Shown here: positions 53,713 to 62,475 of the stretch, in pieces
Layout: the number at the start of each line of letters is the position of its first letter
How positions within the stretch are numbered: position 1 is the first letter of the stretch
The notes under the pieces: model-generated
Database searches by the model: none
What the model saw: only the letters and a program-made list of their open reading frames with translations
Told to the model about the DNA's origin: nothing
From: Coprobacter secundus
GTDB lineage: Bacteria > Bacteroidota > Bacteroidia > Bacteroidales > Coprobacteraceae
NCBI GenBank assembly: GCA_000803105.1
Contig: JTDA01000001.1
Span: 1 to 64,000 of the forward strand
Direction of reading: 5' to 3'
Length of the DNA stretch: 64,000 bases
Program-made: the position numbers and the translations under genes

Positions 53713-53757
53713 AAGAGATTGTCCGGTAATATTTGGGCAATCTCTTTTGTTTTTATA
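53713..53757 (+). terminator. Intrinsic terminator after secG
   Basis: A 12-bp stem (53713-53724 with 53735-53746, one G-U pair) and a 10-base loop are followed by TTGTTTTTA. It closes the regulator-lptE-secG unit. Confidence 0.8.
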
Positions 53758-53777
53758 TATTATCAAGATTTGAAGTA

Positions 53778-54628
53778 ATGAAAAAGAATCACCATAATAA
53801 TAAAAAAGCATCACACATTCTCCCTGAAATAGAAAAAAAATATTAACTTATAAACATTTCGGGTATAAAGTTCCTCCTTTTCGTATTATTCGTACCCCTG
53901 AGCAAATAGAGGGTATAAAGGCCAGTGCACGCATTAATACAGGTGTTCTTGACTGTGTAGCAGCAAACATCAAAGAAGGAATGTCTACTGCTGAAATTGA
54001 TAAATTGGTATATGATTATACAACCAGCCATAATGCCATTCCTGCTCCTCTCAATTATGAAGGATTTCCCAAAAGTGTATGTACCTCTATTAATCAAGTA
54101 GTCTGCCATGGGATTCCTGATGAAAATGAAATTTTAAAAAACGGAGATATTATAAATGTAGATGTATCTACTATATATGAAGGATACTTCTCCGATGCTT
54201 CACGTATGTTTATGATAGGAGATGTAAAAGAAGAATGGAAAAGACTTGTCGAAGTAACTAAAGAATGCCTTGAAATAGGAATAGCCACAGCGCAACCTTG
54301 GGCCCGATTAGGAGACGTCGGAGCAGCAATCCAAGAACATGCCGAAAAGAATGGATATTCCGTTGTAAGAGATCTTTGCGGGCACGGTGTCGGCCTCAAG
54401 TTTCATGAAGTTCCAAATGTTGAGCATTTTGGCAAAAAAGGAACAGGCATGCTCATCGTTCCGGGCATGACATTTACCATAGAACCAATGATAAATATGG
54501 GTAAATATCAAGTATATGTAGACGAAAAAAACGGTTGGACAGTTCTTACTGAAGATGGACTACCGTCTGCTCAATGGGAACACACCATACTTATAACAGA
54601 AACAGGAAATGAAATTCTGACTTGGTAA
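53778..54628 (+). CDS. map: Type I methionine aminopeptidase, 5' end frameshifted
   Basis: This enzyme removes the initiator Met from new proteins. The catalytic domain is intact: GFPKSVCTSINQVVCHGIP, the metal-binding Asp residues in NVDVSTIYEGYFSDAS, GHGVGLKFHE (His), FTIEPM (Glu) and SAQWEHT (Glu). From ATG at 53981 the product is 215 residues and lacks the first helices. The conserved RTPEQIEGIKASARIN segment is encoded just upstream in the same frame, but without a start codon and with a TGA at 53825-53827. An ATG at 53778 opens a different frame (MKKNHHNNKK...) that stops at TAA right after an A8 run (53833-53840). One extra A would join the two into about 284 residues. It may be a sequencing indel, a slippage site or a damaged second copy. 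Confidence 0.75.
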
Positions 54629-54650
54629 TTGTCAGAATTTCATTTTTTCT
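54608..54650 (+). terminator. Terminator overlapping the 3' end of map
   Basis: AATGAAATTCTGAC (54608-54621) pairs with its complement at 54631-54644, followed by Ts. The stop codon TAA of the aminopeptidase (54626-54628) lies in the loop, so the last codons are part of the stem. Confidence 0.75.
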
Positions 54651-55026
54651 TACTCCGTGTCTTTTATATTTTCTTTCCTTTTATCTATACATTAAACTCC
54701 CCCCCAAATTCCAATCGTTTATCTCAACTGAAAACAAACTTTTTTGTAAACAAAAAATACTTACAATGAATAATTCTCTGCATCCAAAAACATAATCTAT
54801 AGATACATTTGCAAGTACTATGACATAATAACCCCCCAAAAAAACATTAAGGTAAAATTGTAATATTATCACACAAGGTTATTATAATATTTCCTGAATA
54901 AAATTCCTAATTACGGGGTACAATAAGCCTGAAATGCATTACTCTAAACCAAAAGAATACTACTCACATATTTTAGTATTTTAAATTTCTTAAATAACGA
55001 CATTAAATGGAACTCTATCTAAAACC
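54651..55026. other. Long AT-rich intergenic region without recognised gene
   Basis: This stretch between map and the GH43 gene has no convincing reading frame, tRNA or hairpin terminator. It contains C-runs (near 54698 and 54832) and a short AT palindrome (TTTTTTGT-AA-ACAAAAAA at 54740-54757). The GH43 promoter lies at its right end. Confidence 0.5.
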
Positions 55027-55053
55027 TTGTTTTTATGAATATTTTTATCTTTG
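55027..55053 (+). promoter_or_regulatory. -33/-7 promoter of the GH43 gene
   Basis: TTG at 55027-55029 and TATCTTTG at 55046-55053 match the Bacteroidota consensus with a 16-base spacer. The ATG at 55093 is 40 bases downstream, giving a leader of about 30 bases. Confidence 0.6.
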
Positions 55054-55092
55054 CAAAAAGTCTGTCTAACAAAAAATATAAAAATAGAAATT

Positions 55093-56199
55093 ATGAAAAA
55101 AATCCTTTTTCTGACCGCATTGTTTTCGGCCTTTCTTTTTATGTCATGCAACAACAAGGCGGCAAAAACTTTTGCAAATCCCATTCCTGTAAAATTTGGA
55201 GACCCCTTTATCCTATATGCTTCTGACGGAAAATTTTACATGTATGGTACCGACGAATCTGGACTTGCAGGATTTAAATGTCATTCCTCGACAGATTTAA
55301 CACACTGGACAGATGAAGGTGTAGCATATAAAGCTGACACCTCTTCTTGGGGCACCGATATGTTTTGGGCTCCTGAGGTATACGAAAAAAATGGGAAATA
55401 TTATATGTTTTATAGCTCAAACTGGAAAGAAAATCCCAATAATGAAGAAGAAATCTTTCGAATAGGCGTGGCTGTTTCTGACAAACCCACCGGGCCTTTT
55501 ACAGAAATGTATGACCATCCTATTTTTGACCCGGGTTATCCAATTATCGACGCCAATCTACTTTTTGATAAAAATGGGAAAACATACCTTTATTATTCCC
55601 GGTGCTGCTATAAACATCCGGTAGAAAGTGAGATTTCAAAAAAAATGAAGGATGAAGGAAAATTTCAAGAAATAGAAGAAAGCTGGGTATATGGCGTGGA
55701 AATGAAACCTGATTTTAGCGGTATTATAGGGGAACCAGTATGTCTATTACAACCACCCTATAAAATAGATGACCCTCAAGCCGAATGGGAAAGTCGGTCT
55801 GTACTCTCTGGCGAAATCAACCGGAGATGGACCGAAGGCTCTTTTATCTTTGAGCATGACGGTACATACTATATGATGTATTCCGGTAACTATTATAAGG
55901 GAGAACATTATGCTGTAGGATACGCAACTTCTAAAAGTCCTTTAGGACCGTTTGTTAAGGCTGATAATAATCCTGTTTTAGAAAAAAATACCCTCAAAGG
56001 AGGTATTGTTACAGGTACAGGGCATAATATGGTATTATCTTTACCCAACGGACAAATGTATTGCGTTTATCATGGACGAACCAAAGATTCCGGTGATGCT
56101 CGTGTTGTATTTATCGATCCAATGGAAATCACATCTGATGGCAAATTAATTGTCCACGGACCAACGACTACACCACAACCTGCCCCCCGATTAAAATAA
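55093..56199 (+). CDS. GH43 family glycoside hydrolase lipoprotein
   Basis: A 368-residue five-bladed beta-propeller hydrolase with a lipoprotein signal (LFMSCNN). The three catalytic acids of GH43 are visible: Asp37 in FGDPFIL (base), Asp153 in PIIDANLLF (pKa modulator) and Glu248 in RWTEGSFIF (acid). The family removes alpha-L-arabinofuranose, beta-xylose or related sugars from plant-type glycans; the exact linkage is not readable. ATG at 55093 is chosen over an in-frame upstream start because it gives the lipoprotein signal and follows the promoter. The gene stands alone and faces the minus-strand glycosidase cluster across a bidirectional terminator. Confidence 0.93.
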   Translation: MKKILFLTALFSAFLFMSCNNKAAKTFANPIPVKFGDPFILYASDGKFYMYGTDESGLAGFKCHSSTDLTHWTDEGVAYKADTSSWGTDMFWAPEVYEKNGKYYMFYSSNWKENPNNEEEIFRIGVAVSDKPTGPFTEMYDHPIFDPGYPIIDANLLFDKNGKTYLYYSRCCYKHPVESEISKKMKDEGKFQEIEESWVYGVEMKPDFSGIIGEPVCLLQPPYKIDDPQAEWESRSVLSGEINRRWTEGSFIFEHDGTYYMMYSGNYYKGEHYAVGYATSKSPLGPFVKADNNPVLEKNTLKGGIVTGTGHNMVLSLPNGQMYCVYHGRTKDSGDARVVFIDPMEITSDGKLIVHGPTTTPQPAPRLK

Positions 56200-56222
56200 A
56201 CACAGACAACCTATATAGGACT

Positions 56223-56257
56223 AAAAAGGTCGAGATTTTTATTTTTCTCGACCTTTT
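56223..56257. terminator. Bidirectional terminator between GH43 and the minus-strand cluster
   Basis: AAAAGGTCGAGA pairs with TCTCGACCTTTT (3' arm ending at 56257) around a short T-rich loop, with A- and T-flanks that serve both converging units. Confidence 0.85.
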
Positions 56258-56293
56258 CCCGTTCTACAACCAATACTCACGATTATTATAACC

Positions 56294-57751
56294 TCATCTT
56301 ATCACTTTAAACGTTTTTGCCTGACCGTTTATCTTTACCAAAACAATATACAGACCTTTTGCCACGTCTAATGATAGACTTTTCATTCCCGACTGAACTT
56401 TCCCTTCGAAAACATCTGATAACATCTGGCCTGTCGGTGCATAAATCTTTACAGATACATTAGCTGCAGCATCCAAATTTATATATAATGAATTTCCGGC
56501 TATATATACATCTCCCATTTTCACATTCTCTATATTGCTGGTAGAGCCTTCGATAACATCCGTATTACTCAACTTAATATCATCTATATATACAATATAG
56601 TCTTCCGGAATATTGTCCGTTCTGTCTACCATAATAAAAGCCTTGGAATACTCTCCGGCTTTTGCTCCAGTTAAATCAAAAACAATATTCTGCCATTTTC
56701 CGTCAGGAGTATAAGGCACACCCGGAGATTCAAGACTGGCTCCGGCAGGGCCACCTTCTACCTTAAAGTTCATTTCACCAGCAGTCGTTTTATAAACCTT
56801 TACATGAGCATAACGATATGTATCTACAGCTTTTGTACCCATATTCAATGTTAATCCGTCAAGGATAATTCCAGCCCAGTTATTCGACCCAGCTGTCCGC
56901 GTAACCTTAGCAACTTTAGCACTATTATTGATTAAATCTCCAGACAAAGGATTATCGACAATTTCCCATGAAGCATTTTCCATACCTACCCATGCTTTGG
57001 CCTCACCTTCAAAATCATCCAGAGTATAATAGGTATAACTATCTGCCGGAACCTCTACATCAGGATTAGGATCCTCTATAAACTTAACATCATCAACATA
57101 GCAGGTATAATCTCCAACTTTTCCTGCTCCATTGGTCGGCTCTATGGCAAAACCATAAATTTTTCCATCAGGAAACATACTCTCATTTAATAATGAAATG
57201 TCATATTTCAATTCGATCCATTCGCCAGCAATTTTATTAACCGGGCTCGTACCATCCGTCTCAGAACCTTCAAAGGCAAATTCTTGCCCCTGTTCACCCG
57301 TTAATAAAGTCCATAAAGTTTCATCATCCATAGAAGCTCCCTCACTGAATATACCATTTTCAATACCGGTTTTAATCGCACTCTCCGAGAGATCCATCCA
57401 TGAGCCTAACAATTTGAGGCGAATTTTCTGTACTTCTGCCGTAGTAGCGACAGGCTGATAAAATTTTATTGAAAAATACTGATACTTTTTCTTTGTCTGA
57501 ATTACATCCATCGCATCGATACGCTGCTTCAAGCCACACCAGCGTCCATCCGTCGTATGATATGAAACCACTTTCCGGCTGGTATTGATACCCCCAGCTA
57601 CCGGATTATCTATTATTTTGACTGTTATCGGATCGATATCGTCACCAAAACCATAAATTTTCTCAGTCGCCTGTTCATAATCAAAACTTGTCTGAGCGTA
57701 AAGTCCCCATGTTCCGGCCAATAGTGCCACTGTTAGTAATAAATTTTTCAT
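56294..57751 (-). CDS. T9SS-tailed protein with two CBM-like sandwich modules
   Basis: A 485-residue secreted protein of unknown function. After the signal peptide (near GLYAQ) are two jelly-roll-like modules (about 20-225 and 235-400), each with a DxFE/YEQA start, a W-x-GL/W-AG-I segment, a YxYxxIK/YRYAHVK strand and a closing YVDDVKF or YIDDIKL. The same module opens the GH29 enzyme encoded upstream in the cluster. The C-terminus (about 405-485) is a T9SS-type sorting domain (SVKIYAPTGQML, VAKGLYIVLVKINGQ). No catalytic residues are recognised, so it is probably a surface glycan-binding protein. It is the last gene of the minus-strand cluster, separated from the GH144-like gene by 203 AT-rich bases with no clear promoter. 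Confidence 0.75.
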   Translation of the reverse strand: MKNLLLTVALLAGTWGLYAQTSFDYEQATEKIYGFGDDIDPITVKIIDNPVAGGINTSRKVVSYHTTDGRWCGLKQRIDAMDVIQTKKKYQYFSIKFYQPVATTAEVQKIRLKLLGSWMDLSESAIKTGIENGIFSEGASMDDETLWTLLTGEQGQEFAFEGSETDGTSPVNKIAGEWIELKYDISLLNESMFPDGKIYGFAIEPTNGAGKVGDYTCYVDDVKFIEDPNPDVEVPADSYTYYTLDDFEGEAKAWVGMENASWEIVDNPLSGDLINNSAKVAKVTRTAGSNNWAGIILDGLTLNMGTKAVDTYRYAHVKVYKTTAGEMNFKVEGGPAGASLESPGVPYTPDGKWQNIVFDLTGAKAGEYSKAFIMVDRTDNIPEDYIVYIDDIKLSNTDVIEGSTSNIENVKMGDVYIAGNSLYINLDAAANVSVKIYAPTGQMLSDVFEGKVQSGMKSLSLDVAKGLYIVLVKINGQAKTFKVIR

Positions 57752-57954
57752 GCTATCGTGTTTTTATATTTTATGGAATTAAAATTATATTGCATTTTTC
57801 TATCTTTAAAATATCTGACTACATTACCAATACTTCATCGAAAAAAACAATTTTAAGACAACTCTATTTTAGTACTACATTCTTTCTTTTCTTCTTCAAA
57901 AGACTAGTAATCAATAAAATAAGAAGATTCTAATTTTAAAATCAGACACCTACA

Positions 57955-59244
57955 TTATTTAAAATAAGGTGAAACAAAACCTAATTTCTTTAATCCGGCC
58001 AACACATCAGGATGAGACATAAATAAATTCCACAATAACCGGCTTCTATAATTCTCAATCATGACGATAATAGGCCCCTGGTCGATCGCCAGATATGAAT
58101 CGGCATACCAGTTTTCTCCGGGATTAAATGCGTCTTTAAAACCATATTCTCCCCATAGATTATTCCCCTGAATCTCATAAAAATACCGTAAAGCATCAAT
58201 GGAATACTCCGGGGTATATGGGACCGAGGACAATGCTGCAGTCGGAGTTATCACACCTCTATCATTCGTCGGAGCATGTGCAGAATAACTATTATTCCCA
58301 TCGCTTGCCGTAAGCCCCCAACACTGGCTGCCATATCCGGAATATCCCTTCGGATTTTCAATACAATATTGCCGGTTAATCAATGTATGTGCTCTTACTT
58401 GATTCTCATAATCGGCATACTTATCTTTCAGACCTCTCGGGTCGAGACCTAAATATGAATAATGGGAAAAAAACAACGGTCCCCCATACTCACCGCCTAA
58501 AGGAAGTTCTATTCCATAATAGCTTTTCCCATTGACCATATCTCCTGAACGAGCCCATCCCTGATGATAAACATCCGCATTTATCGAATATTTCGGTGCA
58601 GCCGCTGCCAGTATATAAGTAATCAGGCACTCATTATAACCGCGTATCTCATGGTTCATTTCAAAACCATAATTCGGAGACCAATGCCAGTACAAGACAT
58701 TCCTTCCCTGTGTAAACCAAGTCCACTCTGCTTCATTCCAAAGAGTATCAATAATAGCCCTAATCCGGATTTCAACATCATTATTCCGGTTAAAATATTG
58801 TCGTGCCGTCAAAAGCCCCTCAAACATGAACGAACTCTCCACAATATCAGCTCCATTATCTTTCGGGCTGAAAGGTATAGTTTCACCGGTCGTCCCGTTT
58901 ATCCAATGAGCCCACATACCATGATAACGTGTTGCTTTATTCTGAAGAAAATCTACCATCGTCAACAACCTTTCAGCTCCCTGCTCACGAGTAATAAAAC
59001 ATCGTTCTATACCTACAATCAGGGCCATTACTCCAAAGCCCGAACCTCCGACAGTTACCGTTTCGGGAGTACGGTTGGAGCGTTCCCTTGCCAAACCGCT
59101 AACCGGATGAGCATAGTCCCAAAAATAACGGAAAGTTTGTTTTTGTGTCAAGTTCAACAATTCCTCATCTGTGAGCACACATCTTCCAAAGCCCTGGATA
59201 ATAATGCTTAAGCTTAGAATTATCACTATAAAAATTTTACTCAT
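57955..59244 (-). CDS. GH144/glucoamylase-like glycoside hydrolase
   Basis: A 429-residue exported enzyme with a signal peptide (IIQGFGRC region). The (alpha/alpha)6 family pattern of the PF10091 glucoamylase-like group is clear: LTQKQTFRYFWDYAHPVSGLARERS, TVTVGGSGFGVMALIVG, MWAHWINGTTGE, NGADIVESSFMFEGLLTARQYF, and the C-terminal AIDQGPIIVMIENYRS. Characterised relatives in GH144 act on beta-1,2-glucans, but the wider group is functionally mixed, so the substrate remains open. It lies 48 bp after a GH29 gene and is probably cotranscribed with it. Confidence 0.85.
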   Translation of the reverse strand: MSKIFIVIILSLSIIIQGFGRCVLTDEELLNLTQKQTFRYFWDYAHPVSGLARERSNRTPETVTVGGSGFGVMALIVGIERCFITREQGAERLLTMVDFLQNKATRYHGMWAHWINGTTGETIPFSPKDNGADIVESSFMFEGLLTARQYFNRNNDVEIRIRAIIDTLWNEAEWTWFTQGRNVLYWHWSPNYGFEMNHEIRGYNECLITYILAAAAPKYSINADVYHQGWARSGDMVNGKSYYGIELPLGGEYGGPLFFSHYSYLGLDPRGLKDKYADYENQVRAHTLINRQYCIENPKGYSGYGSQCWGLTASDGNNSYSAHAPTNDRGVITPTAALSSVPYTPEYSIDALRYFYEIQGNNLWGEYGFKDAFNPGENWYADSYLAIDQGPIIVMIENYRSRLLWNLFMSHPDVLAGLKKLGFVSPYFK

Positions 59245-59292
59245 ACAATCTCATTTACTAACAGGTTTACCTATCCTTTTAAAAGCTAAAAC

Positions 59293-62200
59293 CTACCTAA
59301 TACTTACTTTCTGAGTAACAACTTTATTTCCTACAATCACCTTACCCAATAATAAACCACTATGTCCCGGGACGAACGACAAAGTATGAAAGCCAGCGTT
59401 CAGATAATTATTTCTATCTTGATATAACAGTTCACCTTGCATGTTGTAAAGAAAGAAATTTGCATTACAGTCCTGTTTTACTTGTAATTCACAATATATT
59501 TTGTTATCTTTTACAAAAATCCGTATCGGAATATCCTGATTTTCATCTAACTTCGTCATAGTAGCCGGTTCTAGTACCAATTTGCGTAATCCAAGAGGAT
59601 GCCATCCATCAGCAACCGTAGTCAGATTTATATTTTGTAATCCGGTCTGAGAAATATCGAACGTACCCATTTCTATCAGCTTAAAATTTTCAGGGTTCCA
59701 TCCTCCGGTACCCACAAAAGAAATCCGGGATTGATTATTATCATTACTTAGCATAAAATTACCGGAATCGAATGCAGCAATCTCTCCTTTCACCTTAAAG
59801 CTTCCGGTTTTGGTTATTTTAGTATACCACTGTACCAACTCCTGTGTAGAAGGTACTCCTTTCCAACAACCCAGGCTCACTTTTCCATCACTTAAAGTTT
59901 TCCGGCAAATTCCGGTTTCATCTTGTAAAATCGCTGTCTCGGCAGTCAATGTCAATGTACCGTCTTCATCTTGTATTACCGGAGCAACATGCATGTCCAA
60001 CGGTTCATTTACAACAACCTTGATGGTCGAACTATAAGTTGTAGGAGCTTCAGTGGGAACCTGAATCGTTAACCCCTGTTCTTCTACCGTATAATGTAAT
60101 GATGAACCGTCTTTTAACAACGATATTTCAGCATTAGCATTATATAATCCAGGGACAAGCAATTTACCGTCGGTAGGCCAGTCAAACACGTGTAAATACA
60201 ATGTTGTCCGGTCTCCTTCTACTTTAGAGGTAACTCTCCCGAAAGGGACTCCATTTTCTAACGGGCAAGCACGTGTACCATGTATCGCCTCTGCATTAAC
60301 TTGCATATAATTATGTAACTCACTCAAAATATAAGAAGATTGCTCAGGAAACGTACCATCCGCTTTTGGCCCTACATTCAGCAAGAAATTACCTCCTTTA
60401 CTAACGATGTCGATTAACTTTCGAATAACATCCGTCGGAGTTTTCCATTCGGTATCGTGCTTACTGTACCCCCAGTTATCATTCATCGTCATACAGGTTT
60501 CCCAATCATGACCATCGGCATAACCAGTAGCCGGTACCCCAGGAATACTCTGTTCCGGTGTTTCATGGTCTCCCGGTGTAGAACCATCGAAACGAAGACG
60601 GTTATTCAAAATAATGTGGTCTCCCTGTCCGCTTTCATATATGGCACCTAACATTTTCTGCTCATACTCCAGACTAAGATCAGAAACTCCCATATCCCAC
60701 CAGAAAACATCCACCTGTCCGTATTCTGTCAGCAATTCTTTTATTTGAGGTATACATACTTCATTCACATACTTTTCTTGCGATTCGGCATCCCATTTGC
60801 CAAAATAAGGAGCCTTATTTATCTGTGGCATCCAACCTAAGCCACCTTTATTCCCCCAATCTAAAGAATGAGAATAATAAATCCCTACTTTTATTCCACG
60901 CTTACGTGCCGCTTCAATCAGCGGTCTCATAACATCACGCTGTGCTCCTGAAGACTTCAGAGCGTTCCAGTCTGATGCTTTAGAATCCCATAAGGCAAAG
61001 CCGTCATGATGTTTCGAAATAAATACCAGATATTTCATTCCGGCATCTGCAGCAGCCTGCATCCATGCCTCCGGATCATAATTCTCACAAGTAAAATCGG
61101 CAGCTTTCAGCTTGTATTCTTCTACAGGTATATTCTGCCCAAACATAATCCATTCAGAATAATTTCCTTCTCCATTATGTTTATCGGCTCTTTTACCATT
61201 GTATTCACCAGCATAAGCAGAATGTACTCCCCAAGTTATCATCATTCCAAAACGGGCATCACGCCACCAAGCCATACGTTCGTTTCGCTGTTCGTCCGTT
61301 TCTTTTGTCTGAGCATATAATTTCGGCATTAATTCGGAGGAGTCACCCTCTTCGTTAACCGCTTTTACTTGGAAATAATAAATAGTATGCGGCTGTAAAC
61401 CGGTTACTGTATATTTAGTATCAGTGGTTTCATCTACTTTCGCACCATCTTTATATATTTCATATCGAGTCGCGTTATATACCGCATTCCATTCCAGATT
61501 AATTTTATCTTCATATTTATTCTCCCTATAAATCCATCCTTGTGGATGACTTGAATCGGTCGTGGGTTCTTTTATCTTATCCATATTGACCAAACCTGTA
61601 ACCATCGCCAGCTCTCCGGCTTTCAACGTTGTAAATATAACCTCCGCACTGGCATCAGTCTGTTCACAATCGGCATTATTCGCTTTTATCGTAATCTTAT
61701 ATTCCGTTGCAGGTGTTAATTCGGTCAATGTCACAAATGGTGTTGTCACCGTTTTCATTTCGACTCCATTATTATAGACGGTATAAGACACTGCCTCCCC
61801 GATATTCACCCATTCCAACTTTACAGAAATTGCGGTAAGTTCTGAAAACGTAACATCCTGTGGTATCATTTCGGTAAAAATGGATAGAGGATTGGGGTCA
61901 TTATTGAACCGAATATCGTCGATATATACTTCAATTCCAGCCGGACGGTCGGACACGAAATCGGGCATTAACGTCATACGTGAATAAGGTCCTACCGCTC
62001 CTTCAAAATCAAAAACAAGATCTTCCCATTTATTTAGTTTCTGAGGAGCATTTATACTTGCCATTTCTTTAGCAGCACCTCCGGCAGTAGATTGCTCTAT
62101 TTTCACCTTCATATACGATTGTTCATCAATACGGTAATATTTCACATGGGCATAACGATATTCCTGAGGTTTTACTAAGGACTGAATTTCTTCTTTCAGA

Positions 62201-62448
62201 TCAAACCAATAACCACCCCAGTTCGGTGTATTAGCGACTGTCCGCTTAAACTTCAACACGTATTCACTGGTATTAATCCCCGATTTAGAAGGATTAGTAA
62301 CCACTTCATACTGAAAATTTCCCATTTCTCCTCCATTAGAAGAAAAATTCAATTTTCCATTCTCAAAATCATCGATTAGCTGATCTTGTGCCTGTATCGG
62401 CAAACTGCAAATCAGAGCCATACTAAATAAGAGATTCTTGATTTTCAT
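59293..62448 (-). CDS. GH29 alpha-L-fucosidase with CBM-like, FN3 and C-terminal sorting domains
   Basis: A 1051-residue secreted enzyme. The domain order is signal peptide (near LPIQAQ), a CBM-like jelly roll (about 22-190), two FN3 domains (about 195-275 and 285-385), the GH29 barrel (about 390-760), C-terminal sandwiches, and a probable T9SS sorting tail (FFLYNMQGELLYQDRN, QKVSIR). The GH29 core shows WWRDARFGMMITWG, KYLVFISKHHDGFALWDS and the nucleophile Asp585 in VDVFWWDMG. It should remove alpha-L-fucose from host-type or plant-type glycans. It is 27 bp after a second GH29 gene. Confidence 0.92.
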   Translation of the reverse strand: MKIKNLLFSMALICSLPIQAQDQLIDDFENGKLNFSSNGGEMGNFQYEVVTNPSKSGINTSEYVLKFKRTVANTPNWGGYWFDLKEEIQSLVKPQEYRYAHVKYYRIDEQSYMKVKIEQSTAGGAAKEMASINAPQKLNKWEDLVFDFEGAVGPYSRMTLMPDFVSDRPAGIEVYIDDIRFNNDPNPLSIFTEMIPQDVTFSELTAISVKLEWVNIGEAVSYTVYNNGVEMKTVTTPFVTLTELTPATEYKITIKANNADCEQTDASAEVIFTTLKAGELAMVTGLVNMDKIKEPTTDSSHPQGWIYRENKYEDKINLEWNAVYNATRYEIYKDGAKVDETTDTKYTVTGLQPHTIYYFQVKAVNEEGDSSELMPKLYAQTKETDEQRNERMAWWRDARFGMMITWGVHSAYAGEYNGKRADKHNGEGNYSEWIMFGQNIPVEEYKLKAADFTCENYDPEAWMQAAADAGMKYLVFISKHHDGFALWDSKASDWNALKSSGAQRDVMRPLIEAARKRGIKVGIYYSHSLDWGNKGGLGWMPQINKAPYFGKWDAESQEKYVNEVCIPQIKELLTEYGQVDVFWWDMGVSDLSLEYEQKMLGAIYESGQGDHIILNNRLRFDGSTPGDHETPEQSIPGVPATGYADGHDWETCMTMNDNWGYSKHDTEWKTPTDVIRKLIDIVSKGGNFLLNVGPKADGTFPEQSSYILSELHNYMQVNAEAIHGTRACPLENGVPFGRVTSKVEGDRTTLYLHVFDWPTDGKLLVPGLYNANAEISLLKDGSSLHYTVEEQGLTIQVPTEAPTTYSSTIKVVVNEPLDMHVAPVIQDEDGTLTLTAETAILQDETGICRKTLSDGKVSLGCWKGVPSTQELVQWYTKITKTGSFKVKGEIAAFDSGNFMLSNDNNQSRISFVGTGGWNPENFKLIEMGTFDISQTGLQNINLTTVADGWHPLGLRKLVLEPATMTKLDENQDIPIRIFVKDNKIYCELQVKQDCNANFFLYNMQGELLYQDRNNYLNAGFHTLSFVPGHSGLLLGKVIVGNKVVTQKVSIR

Positions 62449-62475
62449 TATATTATAAGATTAACGATTAATAAT

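Noticed and set aside
54740..54757. AT palindrome TTTTTTGT-AA-ACAAAAAA as an operator or terminator
   Set aside because: A two-base centre cannot form a hairpin loop, and A/T runs of this kind are expected by chance in such an AT-rich gap.
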